The notes: generated by a model from the sequence alone, not told the origin. DNA of 64,000 nucleotides from Pyronema omphalodes (GCA_024516155.1 JAJJXM010000048.1:186001-250000); one strand, 5' to 3'; positions 12,131 to 20,745 are shown, numbered from the stretch's first letter. Program-made: numbers and translations.

Positions 12131-12224
12131 GGGTGGATGCGGATTGGGTGATTGAGGCTGACGGAATGGAACGGGGTTCTGATTGAGATGATTAGCAGTG
12201 TCATGTTTTGCGGTTGCAGGAGAT

Positions 12225-12412
12225 GATGGGGCTATGGGGTTATGGGGTGGATGAACGTGTGGGGTGTGATTAACCTGATTATGGCCGCCGTTATTTTTTG
12301 GCTGCGTAAGACAATGGAATTATGGGGTTATGCGGTTATGCGGTGGATGAACCTACGGAGTCTGAAAACCTGATTATGGGTGCCGTTATTTTTCGGTTGC
12401 GTAAGACAAGTG
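12225..12412. repeat. Tandem duplication of a ~95-bp unit
   Basis: Two adjacent units share GGGGTTATG-GGTGGATGAAC, CCTGATTATGG, GCCGTTATTTTT and GCGTAAGACAA in the same order with a few substitutions. No coding frame is conserved between them. Confidence 0.7.
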
Positions 12413-12856
12413 GATTATAGGGTAATGGGGTGATGGCATGTACTCTGCCTTCGTTTGATTCTTTTTCAGACGATGGTATCTGTAGCTCGATTGCTAGCTC
12501 ACGGGACCGGATCGAGGGTGTGTTGTATACCAATACCAGTAGATAGAACGCCGGAGCCGTGAGCAATTGGAATTCCGTAGCCTTCCAAGCTTAATTGGGA
12601 GTAACTACGTAGTTTGGGATACCAGCGTTAAACGGAATTCATCCGTTGAAAGAAGGTATATATATCCCCAGCGTAGGTGATTTCGTCTCCCCAGTGAAGA
12701 TAATATAAACTGTAAAACTTCAATAACGGTAAGCTCCCACTCTACCCCCCCCCCCCCCCCCTTCCCCCACCCCCACTACTGTGCCCCTCTACCCCCCTCT
12801 CCTGTGCGCACTAATGGCTTTTTTTTATTCATGCCTTCCATGTATCCCAATGCCAT

Positions 12857-12901
12857 ATGATGTCACGTAGCCAGATTCATCATCTCGGTACGTGACATCA
12901 T
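12857..12901. repeat. Perfect 13-bp inverted repeat with CACGT core
   Basis: Arms ATGATGTCACGTA (12857-12869) and TACGTGACATCAT (12889-12901) are exact reverse complements around a 19-nt spacer. It lies 171 bp upstream of the start of the orphan gene at 13072. The core resembles a bZIP or bHLH half site in each arm, so a paired operator is possible; a stem-loop is the alternative. Confidence 0.75.
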
Positions 12902-12916
12902 CTGCAACCGCACGCC

Positions 12917-12979
12917 AAATAGGGCCGCCTAACCTCGATGATTTCTTCAGGAATCATCTGAGATTAGGCGGCCCTATTT
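12917..12979. repeat. Long hairpin, 16-bp perfect outer arms
   Basis: Outer arms AAATAGGGCCGCCTAA (12917-12932) and its exact reverse complement (12964-12979). Inside them GATGATT (12937-12943) pairs with AATCATC (12952-12958), and CTC pairs with GAG, leaving an 8-nt loop. The whole could fold into a stem of about 26 bp. It sits 93 bp before the start of the orphan gene. It is GC-rich within an AT-rich spacer. Confidence 0.8.
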
Positions 12980-13071
12980 TATTTACCGTCCTCAAACAAC
13001 GTATAACGGTCCTAATATGAAATATAACAGAAGTACCTCACATATCTTCACACACCACATCTAAGAACAAA

Positions 13072-13620
13072 ATGGCCAGACAACGTTCGTCCTCTGCCCC
13101 CGCTGCCGCCGTAGCCGCCGCCGAAGCAGCTAAAGCTGCAAATTCGAAGGCGGCAAAAGCCGCTGCGAGAGCCCTGGAGAAAACAGAGGCCCACCGAGCC
13201 CGGACCGCCGCCCAGTCACCTCCCTCCTCTCCTCCTCCTCCTCCCACCCCTACCGTCACCCCTGTGGAATACGACAACGTTCCACCACGGCAGCCAATGG
13301 CTCACCACTGCGGAGAGCCTGGGTGCCACAAGCATACCCAAAGCGCTCGTTTTCGCAACGAATGTCTTTGGAAGCATATGGCACCCTGCGCTGGCTTCCA
13401 TGGGACGCTCATGAAAACGGGGACACAGCACCTGTGTGCAGCCTGCATTCGTGAGGACGCCGCTCGCAAAAAGAGGGAGAGTGAGCTTCGTGCTGCGCCG
13501 CCGGGCCAGCGCGAGGCGATCTCAGAACGGAACCGCCTGATCGAGCAGGCAACGAAGAGGCAGAAAGAGATAAGAGAGGCGGGATTCCGTGTTTGGATGG
13601 GCGCCAAAGTCCCGCCATAA
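13072..13620 (+). CDS. Orphan Cys/His-rich small protein, 182 residues
   Basis: I do not recognise this protein. It has a single exon, a good context before the ATG (AACAAAATGG) and a C/A-rich leader. Residues 1-48 are Ala/Lys/Glu-rich and likely helical. Residues 49-64 are a Ser/Pro/Thr linker. Residues 79-125 carry a compact set of possible metal ligands: H78, H79, C80, C85, H86, H88, C98, C106, H110, H120, C122 and C125, the last two as CAAC. A basic, charged helix follows (about 126-170). The spacing suggests one or two zinc sites but matches no finger class I can name. Two inverted repeats lie directly upstream, and a repeat family starts within a few bases of the stop codon, so the 3' end may have been set by a rearrangement. 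Confidence 0.6.
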   Translation: MARQRSSSAPAAAVAAAEAAKAANSKAAKAAARALEKTEAHRARTAAQSPPSSPPPPPTPTVTPVEYDNVPPRQPMAHHCGEPGCHKHTQSARFRNECLWKHMAPCAGFHGTLMKTGTQHLCAACIREDAARKKRESELRAAPPGQREAISERNRLIEQATKRQKEIREAGFRVWMGAKVPP

Positions 13621-13624
13621 TCGC

Positions 13625-14430
13625 CCGGCTATCGAAGGGTTTTATCCTCGCGGATGTTTTCCCTGGCTGTCATGGGACACGCAGAGCCCGACAGCCGAAA
13701 AACATATTGCAATTCTGGCTGCGGCGAGATTGCGAAATGATACTATAGCCTTTCCGGGGTTGCTCGGGACTTTCATTCAGCTTTTCCTCGCGTCTAATCA
13801 TTCGATCGATTGTCTCTCCTCGCTGTCGAGCCGCTCCCACCAATGCAGATTTTCTAGCTTGGGCACGAATTCCTTGGGGGAGGAGAGGGGGTTCTGCGTG
13901 TGTTTGGCTTAACGTTTATGTGTTTAATTCAAACTAACTCTGTTTTACTACTAGTGTCCAATGTCGATGCTCTCAGCCAATCCTTCCAATTTTCAATCCC
14001 CCGCTCGCGACTAGTATCAGTTCCCAAGAATCTCTGAAGGTGACCACTTTACCAACCGATAAACCAGAGATCCTTCTGAAAACACCGTCAACTTGATACG
14101 ATACAGAGAAGATTGGCGTGGTCTTTTCACCGAGCATCACATGCTTCACAGATAACAGCTGAACGGGGGGTTTTTTTTACTACGGGGAAGCTCATGAGAT
14201 GGGCTGGACTATGAGGATTGGGTTTAGATTTGAATTTAGATTTGAATTTATCCTACGTGAGATTTTGGGCTTCGTTAATGTATTATTGAATAAATAAACA
14301 AATCAGTATATTAGAAAACGCAGGCAAAAAATCGCTTTAGTTGTTTCTGCTTTGACGGACCTCTATGATTTTTATTGGAGTGCTTTTCGCAGAAAGTGGC
14401 AATAACATTGTAAGTTTGGCCACACGTTGG
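13625..14430. repeat. Dispersed repeat, copy A (internally deleted, with U6-like core)
   Basis: It begins with a 37-bp core (GAAGGGTTTTATCCTCGCGG, then ATGTTTTCCCTGG) that recurs at 17281. It then resumes at TCAGCTTTTCCTC-CGTCTAATCA, which is shared with copies at 17990 and 20660. It continues through a U6-like segment and a tail containing ATTTAGATTTGAATTTA, ATAAATAAACAAATCAG and TATGATTTTTATTGGAGT, all aligned in order with 18360-18560. The middle ~600 bp of copy B is absent here. Confidence 0.75.
14067..14178 (+). pseudogene. U6 snRNA-like sequence, copy A
   Basis: Contains GATACGATACAGAGAAGATT, followed by GGCGTGG and a degenerate CACCGAGCATCACATGCTT. This aligns with the U6 5' stem remnant, the ACAGAGA box, the AGC-triad region and the AAGGATGACACGC segment. 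It ends in eight T residues (14171-14178), like a pol III terminator. The invariant AGC triad reads GGC, so a working U6 is unlikely. Confidence 0.7.
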
Positions 14431-14593
14431 AAACCTGGATATTCCGCATGGCATTTGTTCAATTCCGTTTTGCAAGCCAATGATCGCCAGTAGAACGTGG
14501 CGGCCTGTAGGGTTTAACCCCTGCCACTTGTGCGACAGGGATCTACATACTGCCCCCTTGGATTATCGGAGAGTTGGTATACAATTGCACATC

Positions 14594-14940
14594 GGGGGCG
14601 GCTCCAGTAGTGTAGCGGTATAACTCCCTGCGACTGCGCCAATGCAACGGGTTCGAACCCCGTGTCGCTCCCACAGGTATTGCTCGGTTACCGGGGTTCG
14701 TCCTCGGGGGGGTTCACCCGTTGCTCAGGATGAGTGCCACGCTTTCCTGGTCTATGCCTCCTTAGGTGTAGACAAGAGTTGGTGGAATGGTTCGGTAAAT
14801 GGGTGTAGGAGATTAGGGTGTCTCATTACGAGACTTCGGCCTCGAGGACAGGAAAAATGGCAGTACCAGTGTGCTTTCCCCGTATAGGCCTTAAAGGCCT
14901 CGATCGGACGTATGATTAGAATAAATAAATAAATAAATAT
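14594..14940 (+). mobile_element. tRNA-derived SINE, copy 1, with preserved empty site elsewhere
   Basis: Pol III A box TAGTGTAGCGG at 14608-14618 and B box GGTTCGAACC near 14649-14658 inside a tRNA-like head. A body of about 220 bp follows, ending in an (AATA)n tail at 14922-14940. The flanks are AATTGCACATC (14583-14593) and AATTCTACATC (14941-14951), an aged target duplication. The paralogous site at 50172-50182 (minus strand AATTCGACATC) has no insertion, so the element boundaries are well defined. Body blocks are shared with copy 2. The parent tRNA could not be assigned. Confidence 0.88.
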
Positions 14941-15196
14941 AATTCTACATCAACAAATGATAACTGCACAAGATCTCACAACGCACGATGAAATACTGGT
15001 AGGTAGCGCATCAAATCTCATTCCTCAGAAGCAAAAGCACGCTTACAAAAGCTGACCCGCATTAATATACAGCATTTAACCTCTTTGATATCCTTTTCCG
15101 CATCACTGTAACCCATCAAATTTCCTTGCAAAACCAGCCCCTCTTGGTATACTTTTATCTCATCCTAAACATCCATCCCCTGTTGATAGCCGCCCA

Positions 15197-16095
15197 CTAA
15201 GCTCCCATTTCAACATCCTCATCACTCATCTCACCCTCCTACCGGACCCCCCCCTCCGTAGTAGCTTTAATCTGCTGCTCCAAATACGTGTCTCTTGAGG
15301 TTTTTGTTCTCTTCCCAAAGATCTATGGTCGTGTCCTCCGCCTCTCCTTGTGTGGCAAGTGAACAAGAATTTCCTCCCTTCCTTCTTCAGAGACTAAAGC
15401 TTCCTTGAGTCCAATAGGAGCAATAGAGAAATCAGATGCGAAGTATACCCGTGAATACCAGAGGAAGAGAGTGCGTAAGGCAAAGGAGTATTCAGCAGCT
15501 AATGACGTGACAGCCTCGTCGGATATGCCGTGGGTGAAGACGATGGAAGTCTAGCTGTTGATGTTAGAATATTAGCGGTCATCACTTGCATAAGAAAGCC
15601 ATCCTGAACCATGGCTTTATTCAGTCACCCCGACATTCCACGTAGCGTTCCCGAACTGCCTGACGTTGCACTCGGACCTCGTCTTCGGGTTTTGTTTGAT
15701 CTAGCGCCCCTCGAAAGTCTGGTCGCAGCGCTCTGTAAGAGGCATAAGCTTCTTAGAAATCTTTCCGATAACTTCTGTCTGCTCAGCATCGTTGGTGTGT
15801 TCCTACAAGCCTTCGAGAGTAGCTTCGCTCAGATCACGAGGGAGTAGGAGAGGCTCGCTGGTCCAAGGTTCAGGTAATCTATCTGACTTTACTAAGATAC
15901 CGTTCAGATTGATTTTATTGGAGCTGGAAATTTATAGAGGTCGGCATTGTCAACACGGAAGGCCCAGGGACTTCATAAGTGACAAGTCCGTCAATGAGCA
16001 TCTCCCTAGCCTTGGAGTCAGCGATACTGACTTGAGTTTCTACTTCCTGCCCTTAGCAGGCATAAAGGCAAAGGTCTTTTTGATATAAAGAAGAG
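15197..16095 (-). pseudogene. NUP133 3'-terminal pseudogene
   Basis: The minus strand begins with sequence matching NUP133 near 48005 (KKTFASMPDKGRK region) and follows it to about 48507. It then jumps to intron 4 (AAGTGATGACCGCTAA) and the last exon, ending at the same codons before the stop (SDEDVEMGA), then TAG at 15199-15197. It contains nonsense changes (CAG to TAG at 16040-16042; TGG to TAG at 15803-15805), frameshifting indels and an ~0.96-kb deletion. It cannot encode a nucleoporin. Homology to the 3' UTR continues to about 14985. Confidence 0.9.
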
Positions 16096-16592
16096 GCTCA
16101 TTAATTTCTTATACACAAATCTCTGTCCAGACTATACACTTCGGCAGGACTTCAGGCGAGAATCTCCAAGTCGCTGGGAATGTATATTCAAGTGGGTGGG
16201 TTGCAAAGTCTCTCAATGGAGGATACAGATGGTGATTCATACCTCGAATTATATGATGGGTTGGTATTCATATGAGCACGACAAAGAAAGCCACGCGATA
16301 CTCATCATAGATGGGTTTGCCAGAGAATAGAGATCATCAAACAAAATACAATCGCCTCTACACTCCAAAACAAAAATGATAACCACAAAACAACGGAAGC
16401 CAGTACCAGTACAGTAGCTGTCCATGCAAGCAGCAAGCTAACCTACCAATAAAACACACCGAGAATACCCCACACATGCAAGAAAACTAATAATCAACAT
16501 AAAATAGGGCCTGAGAGTAACGTGCCGACCTTGAATGCATTGTGTTGCCAAAAGAATTTCAGAAATGGAGTTCATCCTTTTCCTCACGAGGC
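16096..16592. other. Spacer, nothing recognised
   Basis: About 500 bp between the NUP133 pseudogene and the next gene. No exon, RNA or clear repeat was seen. Confidence 0.5.
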
Positions 16593-17195
16593 TCAAGAGA
16601 CTGGGGAGCTTCGGTAGTTGTCGACCAAGACATCTATGGGGAAATTGATGGGAGCTTCGATAAGGGCTTTGGCCAACTTGAGGGCGGAGTGGGGTTTGGT
16701 GGCTTTCTTGCGTTCGTAGTATCGTTGTCTACGAGCAGTGTCACGCTTGGCACAACTGTACGATCTTCTCGATCTGTTCATCCCGCGCCCGTTCATCTGT
16801 ATACCCATATGAAGTTAGCCACCGCGGTTTTCAAGCGTTATCCGCCATTGTCAAGGTCATGGAAGAAGTATAGAAGCTAGAAAATCAAGAATAAAGCTTA
16901 CCAAGCTGATTCGTGCATTGGCTAGGGGTTTGGAATAGCGCGCGTTCCTCATTTCCGTCTCATCGCCGCAATCGGCGATTTCAATAGTGAGTGGACGTTT
17001 TCCGCCAGTAGGTGTGTCCCGGGCTAAGATATCCATGCCGAATGAGCTTGAAGGTGTGTGACAACACTTCTCTGAACCAGAATAGTCTGTATGTGTGTTG
17101 ACTGGCTCACGGGACTCCTCCGGACGGACGTTTTCCTTCCCGGTCTGTGGAAGCTCGGGCTTGATCTTTCGGTTGCATTTCATATTCACTCTCAT
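16593..17195 (-). CDS. Unrecognised small protein with KEN motif, 165 residues
   Basis: Two exons, 17195-16902 and 16796-16593, both fully open and joined in phase 0. The intron has a GTAAGC donor, a CTAAC branch point 17 nt before the acceptor, and TACAG. Exon 1 encodes a Ser/Pro-rich region with TGKENVRPEES (a possible APC/C KEN degron, about residues 18-28). Exon 2 is basic and likely helical (RRQRYYERKKATKPHSALKL) and ends in a hydrophobic segment. A caution: another frame across the same junction also looks protein-like (DERARDEQIEKIVQLCQA, then stop), so one or two frameshifts may be present and this could be a decayed gene. Its upstream DNA is a copy of that of the 18605-19983 gene. 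Confidence 0.4.
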
Positions 17196-17274
17196 TGATA
17201 GGTGTTACATGAGATTATCATATGAGTAAATTCGGCGGAAAACATCTTCACTGCAGTATGATAACACTGAGTCC

Positions 17275-18590
17275 CGCAATTGAAGGGCTTTATCCTCGCG
17301 GATGTTTTCCCTGGGTGTCTAGCGAGAGAAAATCATATAATTTGCTGAAACTAGATTGTAGGATGAGAATCGTGGTGGCGATCGTTTCGTCGAGAGACGT
17401 GAAGGAAATCAATCGGTAATTACACGTGTGGCTGTGAGTTTTCTCCACCATCCTACATCATCCTCTACTTCGTGTGACCAGTATTTCCTTATGCTCCTTG
17501 ACACTCCTGCATTGGAAAGTTCTGCCATACACGATTGGGCTTCTGGCGATCAATTTGCCATATCATTCTGAAGGTTACAGTAGGACTGGCGGTGCAGCAT
17601 TCGAACTTTTGCAGCGGTTTCACAGCAAACGGTGTCATCTATCGAGTGGTCGGAAACTTAATAAGCCCACTTTCTCCAACACCCTTCTCTAACTATCGCT
17701 TACAGTTCAGCTCGGTACAGCCTCAATCATGGCATCTGGTGGCCGTTGTCGGCAGAGCATATATACACAAAGTCATACAAGTCGTCTATTCCATCAAACG
17801 TCAAGGCGCATGACAATTTCATGGCTCACCGGAACATCTTTGGAAACGGGCGGCACCTTTTAAGTCGTATATAAGTCCTTAAAAATTTACAAGGAAGCTC
17901 CATTCAACGTCAATCAAGCTTCGATTTGCAAATCATACCCAAAACACAATGGAGCGTACATCATACACCATTCTCAGCTTCATTAGAACCTCAGCTACTA
18001 CCAGATCTGATTCAGATTCTCCTCCCGTCTAATCACCCGATAGATTCCTAATTTTTGCTATGGAACCAATCTCGTCGATGCAGCTTTACATCTCGGGGGG
18101 GGGGGGGGGGGGGGAGCGGACCTGTAAGGAATTTTACATGTGCTTGGCTTCCATTTCATTGGATTTACTGATTCTGATTTACAGCGGAATAAACTCATTA
18201 TTTGATGTGGCTACTTTAACAATCGAGATAAACTAGGGATCCCTCGGTACACACAGTCGATTTGATACGATACAGAGAAGATTAGCATGGATATTACACT
18301 GAGGATAGCATGCTTTACAAGTTAGAGCTAAGTGGGTTCTTGATTGTGGGAGGCCCACGATATGGCTTAGCCTACGAGGATATGATTCAGATTTAGATTT
18401 TGATTTTGTCTTGAATGGGCGCTTTATACCTCATTCATTGTATGATTAACGAACAAACCAATAAATCAGATAAGTGAGAGAAAAATACGCTTTATTTGTT
18501 TCTACCTTGAGAATCCTTTATGATTTTTAGAGGAGTAATTATTTTTCACAAATGTCGGCAACATGTTCATTAGTAATAGCCATCTGTTGA
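17275..18590. repeat. Dispersed repeat, copy B (fullest copy)
   Basis: Left part (17315-18060) matches 19995-20740 in the same orientation: GTGTCTAGCGAGA, GTGAGTTTTCTCCACCATCCT, CACAGCAAACGGTGTCATCT, AGTGGTCGGAAAC. Right part (18040-18590) matches copy A, including the U6-like core. The first 40 bp carry the core also seen at 13635. A G run of about 18 sits at 18097-18114. The open frames inside (17222-17813) are not conserved between copies and are not annotated as genes. Confidence 0.8.
18236..18345 (+). pseudogene. U6 snRNA-like sequence, copy B
   Basis: Best-preserved of the three. It has a GATCCCTCGG 5' remnant, then GATACGATACAGAGAAGATT and AGCATGG, with both the ACAGAGA box and the AGC triad intact. 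It then degrades: ATATTACACTGAGGATAGCATGC stands in place of the CCCCTGC-CAAGGATGACACGC region. No T run follows. Probably an inactive copy, but expression cannot be excluded. Confidence 0.65.
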
Positions 18591-18604
18591 AGATCTTACT
18601 TGTG

Positions 18605-19983
18605 CTACCCATCCTCAGAATGCCGCAAATTCATTTGCCGCATTTTCTTCACTACCTTTTTCCTACCCGCCTCCTCATCCCTCTCAACAATTCCCTCCAA
18701 CGTAGCCTCGAACAAGCTGCCCCTCCTTTCCCTATACCTCTTTGCTTCCATACCTACATTCGTTTGCTTCTCCTTTCCCTTCACTATAGTCTCTCTCAGC
18801 TCACTACGTCCTTTCTTCCTAATTAGAGCCCTGCCAGGTGTGCTCTGCGCTACTGGCCTTCCCAAATTCAGATCCTCCACATACAGCTCCTTCCCCACGG
18901 GGTTTTCACCCGTAACAATTGTTTCGATACCCTCATAATTTACCACATAAACTCCATTAGGCAAAGAAAGCTCGTCTTCATCTTGCGGCACCGTGAAGCT
19001 CACAGAGCTCGAAAAGCTGATAGAACTCAATGAGGTAGCCGAATGACCCATCTCCACCATTTGATCCTCCATGAGTGTATCCTCCAACTCGCCAAACTCA
19101 TTTTCCCTGTGCTCTTTTCCGGTATTGCTTGGGACTTTGCGCGGGCTGAGTAGTAAGTCTGTAGCTTTACGAGCCACAGATGCGACGGAGGTTTTGGTAC
19201 CCTGAAGCCAGGAAACGCCAGGTGGCGAAGAGGGTGGATGAGAGAAACCGGTCCGGGGTGATACTTGGGGTGGATCCAGAGCTCGTGGCGAGGAGGAAAC
19301 AATGATATCCATAGAGCCCATGGAGACAACTCTGGAGCGCTTTGGAGAAGGTTTAAATACAGATGACTTGCGGCGAGGAGAACAGACGTTCGGGATAATG
19401 ACTGCGAACCTGCCGGAGGGCATCGGGGGCTCATCGTATGTGGAGAGAGCCTGCTGCTCAGCAGGGACTTCTTCCTCGGACTGAACTGTGACGGGATGAG
19501 TCTGCTTCTTTCTGGCTCGTTTTGGAGGTGGTAACTTTGCGGCGATGGGCGGGAAAATTACTGTAGGAATAATATCCGATCCATGAGAAGGACCAGGGGG
19601 CTTGAGCGGAACCCGAGTATTGGCTGTTTTGGCGGCGAGTGCGGTCCTCTTCTGTGGAGGTTTTGCCGGTCTCGCCGGACGTGCAGGTGGAATATCATCG
19701 CTGTCGAATTCGTAGTCCGGGTCGAGGAATGGATTGGGTTTGTTGATTTCTTTTTGATCTTCTAGAGTCGTTGGTTTTGCTGGCTTAGGGGCTAGTCAAT
19801 TATGAAGAGTCGTTAGTGCTGGCAGTTCAGTCATATATCGGGATAAATTTGGGAGCAAATACCTGCTGATGTGTTCTCTTTATCATCGTGTACTTTGACT
19901 GGCCGATTGTATTTTCCTCTATCCTTTTTGCTGTATGTAACTATAGCCTTGCGAGGGCGGGAGATTGGGGCCTGGGAAGCCAT
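18605..19983 (-). CDS. Unrecognised disordered nuclear-type protein with KEN motif, 435 residues
   Basis: Two exons, 19983-19863 and 19791-18605, joined in phase 1. The 71-nt intron has a CACTAAC branch point and GACTAG acceptor. The N-terminus is basic (PRKAIVTYSKKDRGKYNRP) and followed by DDKENTS, a candidate APC/C degron. The remainder is Pro/Ser/Lys-rich with several SP sites (SSPRALDPP, VSPRTG, LLSPRK), suggesting cyclin-dependent kinase targets. An acidic/Ser patch follows, then a basic helical C-terminus (RKKVVKKMRQMNLRH). The combination is typical of mitotic regulators such as securins, sororins or the disordered start of Wapl, but no diagnostic domain is present and I assign none. 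The stop codon lies 15 bp from the end of repeat copy B, so the original C-terminus may have been lost. Confidence 0.6.
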
Positions 19984-19992
19984 GATGCGGAG

Positions 19993-20745
19993 CGAGGGTG
20001 TCTAGCGAGAAAGAAGTTTTAGATTGCTAACACTATATTGTAGAGTGAGAATTGTGGCGAAGATTGGTTTTGTCGAGAGATATGGAGGAAATAAATCGGA
20101 AATTTCGCGAGTGGTGGTGAGTTTTCTCCACCATCCTCCATCATCCTCCACCTTGTGTCATCGGGGGCTTCTCATGTCAAGTTTCGCATCTGCAACGGAA
20201 AGTTGTGGTGCCACATGCGATTGGCCCGCTGGTCAAAACACTGCCATATTTTTCTGGAAGTCAAAGTAGGACGGTTGGTGCAGTCCTGAAAGTCCTGGAG
20301 TGGCTTCACAGCAAACGGTGTCATCTGTCAAGTGGTCGGAAACATAATAAGTTTACTACAGCCTCAATCATAGCATATAACAGCCGTGGTTGACACAGCA
20401 CACATACACGAAGCTATATAAGTCGTCTGTCTTGACAAATTTTGAAGCGCGTGGCAGTTTTATGGTTCACCGGAACATCCACCTTTGAAAATGGGCGCCA
20501 CCTTTCCGGTCATACAGAAGCCCTTGGAAATCCCTGAGGAAGCCCCATTCAAGGCCAATGAAGCTTCAATCTACACATTATATACCAAACAGAATGTAGC
20601 ACATATCATACACCATTCACAGCTTCCTCAAGTCCGCACCTAGCTTCAACTTTGATTCAGCTTTTCCTTCCGTCTAATCACTCCATTGATTTAAACTGTT
20701 TGCCATCGTGCCTCTCTCATCGATGTTACTTCAAGCCTCTGGTTC
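19993..20745. repeat. Upstream region of the 18605-19983 gene, paralogous to 17315-18060
   Basis: Starts right upstream of the start codon and matches copy B over about 740 bp in the same orientation with many substitutions. It includes GAGTTTTCTCCACCATCCTcC and TTCACAGCAAACGGTGTCAT. It stops at the CGTCTAATCAC block and lacks the U6-like part. This is probably the source of the left part of copy B. Confidence 0.75.

Larger units (their letters stand above)
14030..16095 (-). repeat. Inverted segmental duplication of the NUP133 3' region
   Basis: Read on the minus strand, this stretch matches 48.00-50.69 kb of the plus strand in the same order: NUP133 exon 4 (part), intron 4, last exon, 3' UTR, downstream spacer, and the flank with the U6-like sequence. 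It differs by an internal deletion of about 0.96 kb inside exon 4, a ~40-nt deletion in the last exon, many substitutions and a SINE insertion at 14594-14940. Shared words include TTAATATACAGCATTTAACC and GGTTTAACCC-TG-CACTT. Confidence 0.88.

Noticed and set aside
12060..12135. Possible tRNA gene on the minus strand, and a second at 14600-14675
   Set aside because: A and B boxes are good but the cloverleaf is irregular, homology continues ~250 bp beyond the tRNA end, and target duplications flank both; they are SINE heads.
14067..14178. Functional U6 snRNA gene
   Set aside because: The AGC triad is changed to GGC and the 3' half is degenerate despite the T8 run.
17222..17813. Several plus-strand frames of 60-90 codons
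   Set aside because: They lie in repeat copy B and are not preserved in the paralogous stretch 19995-20700.
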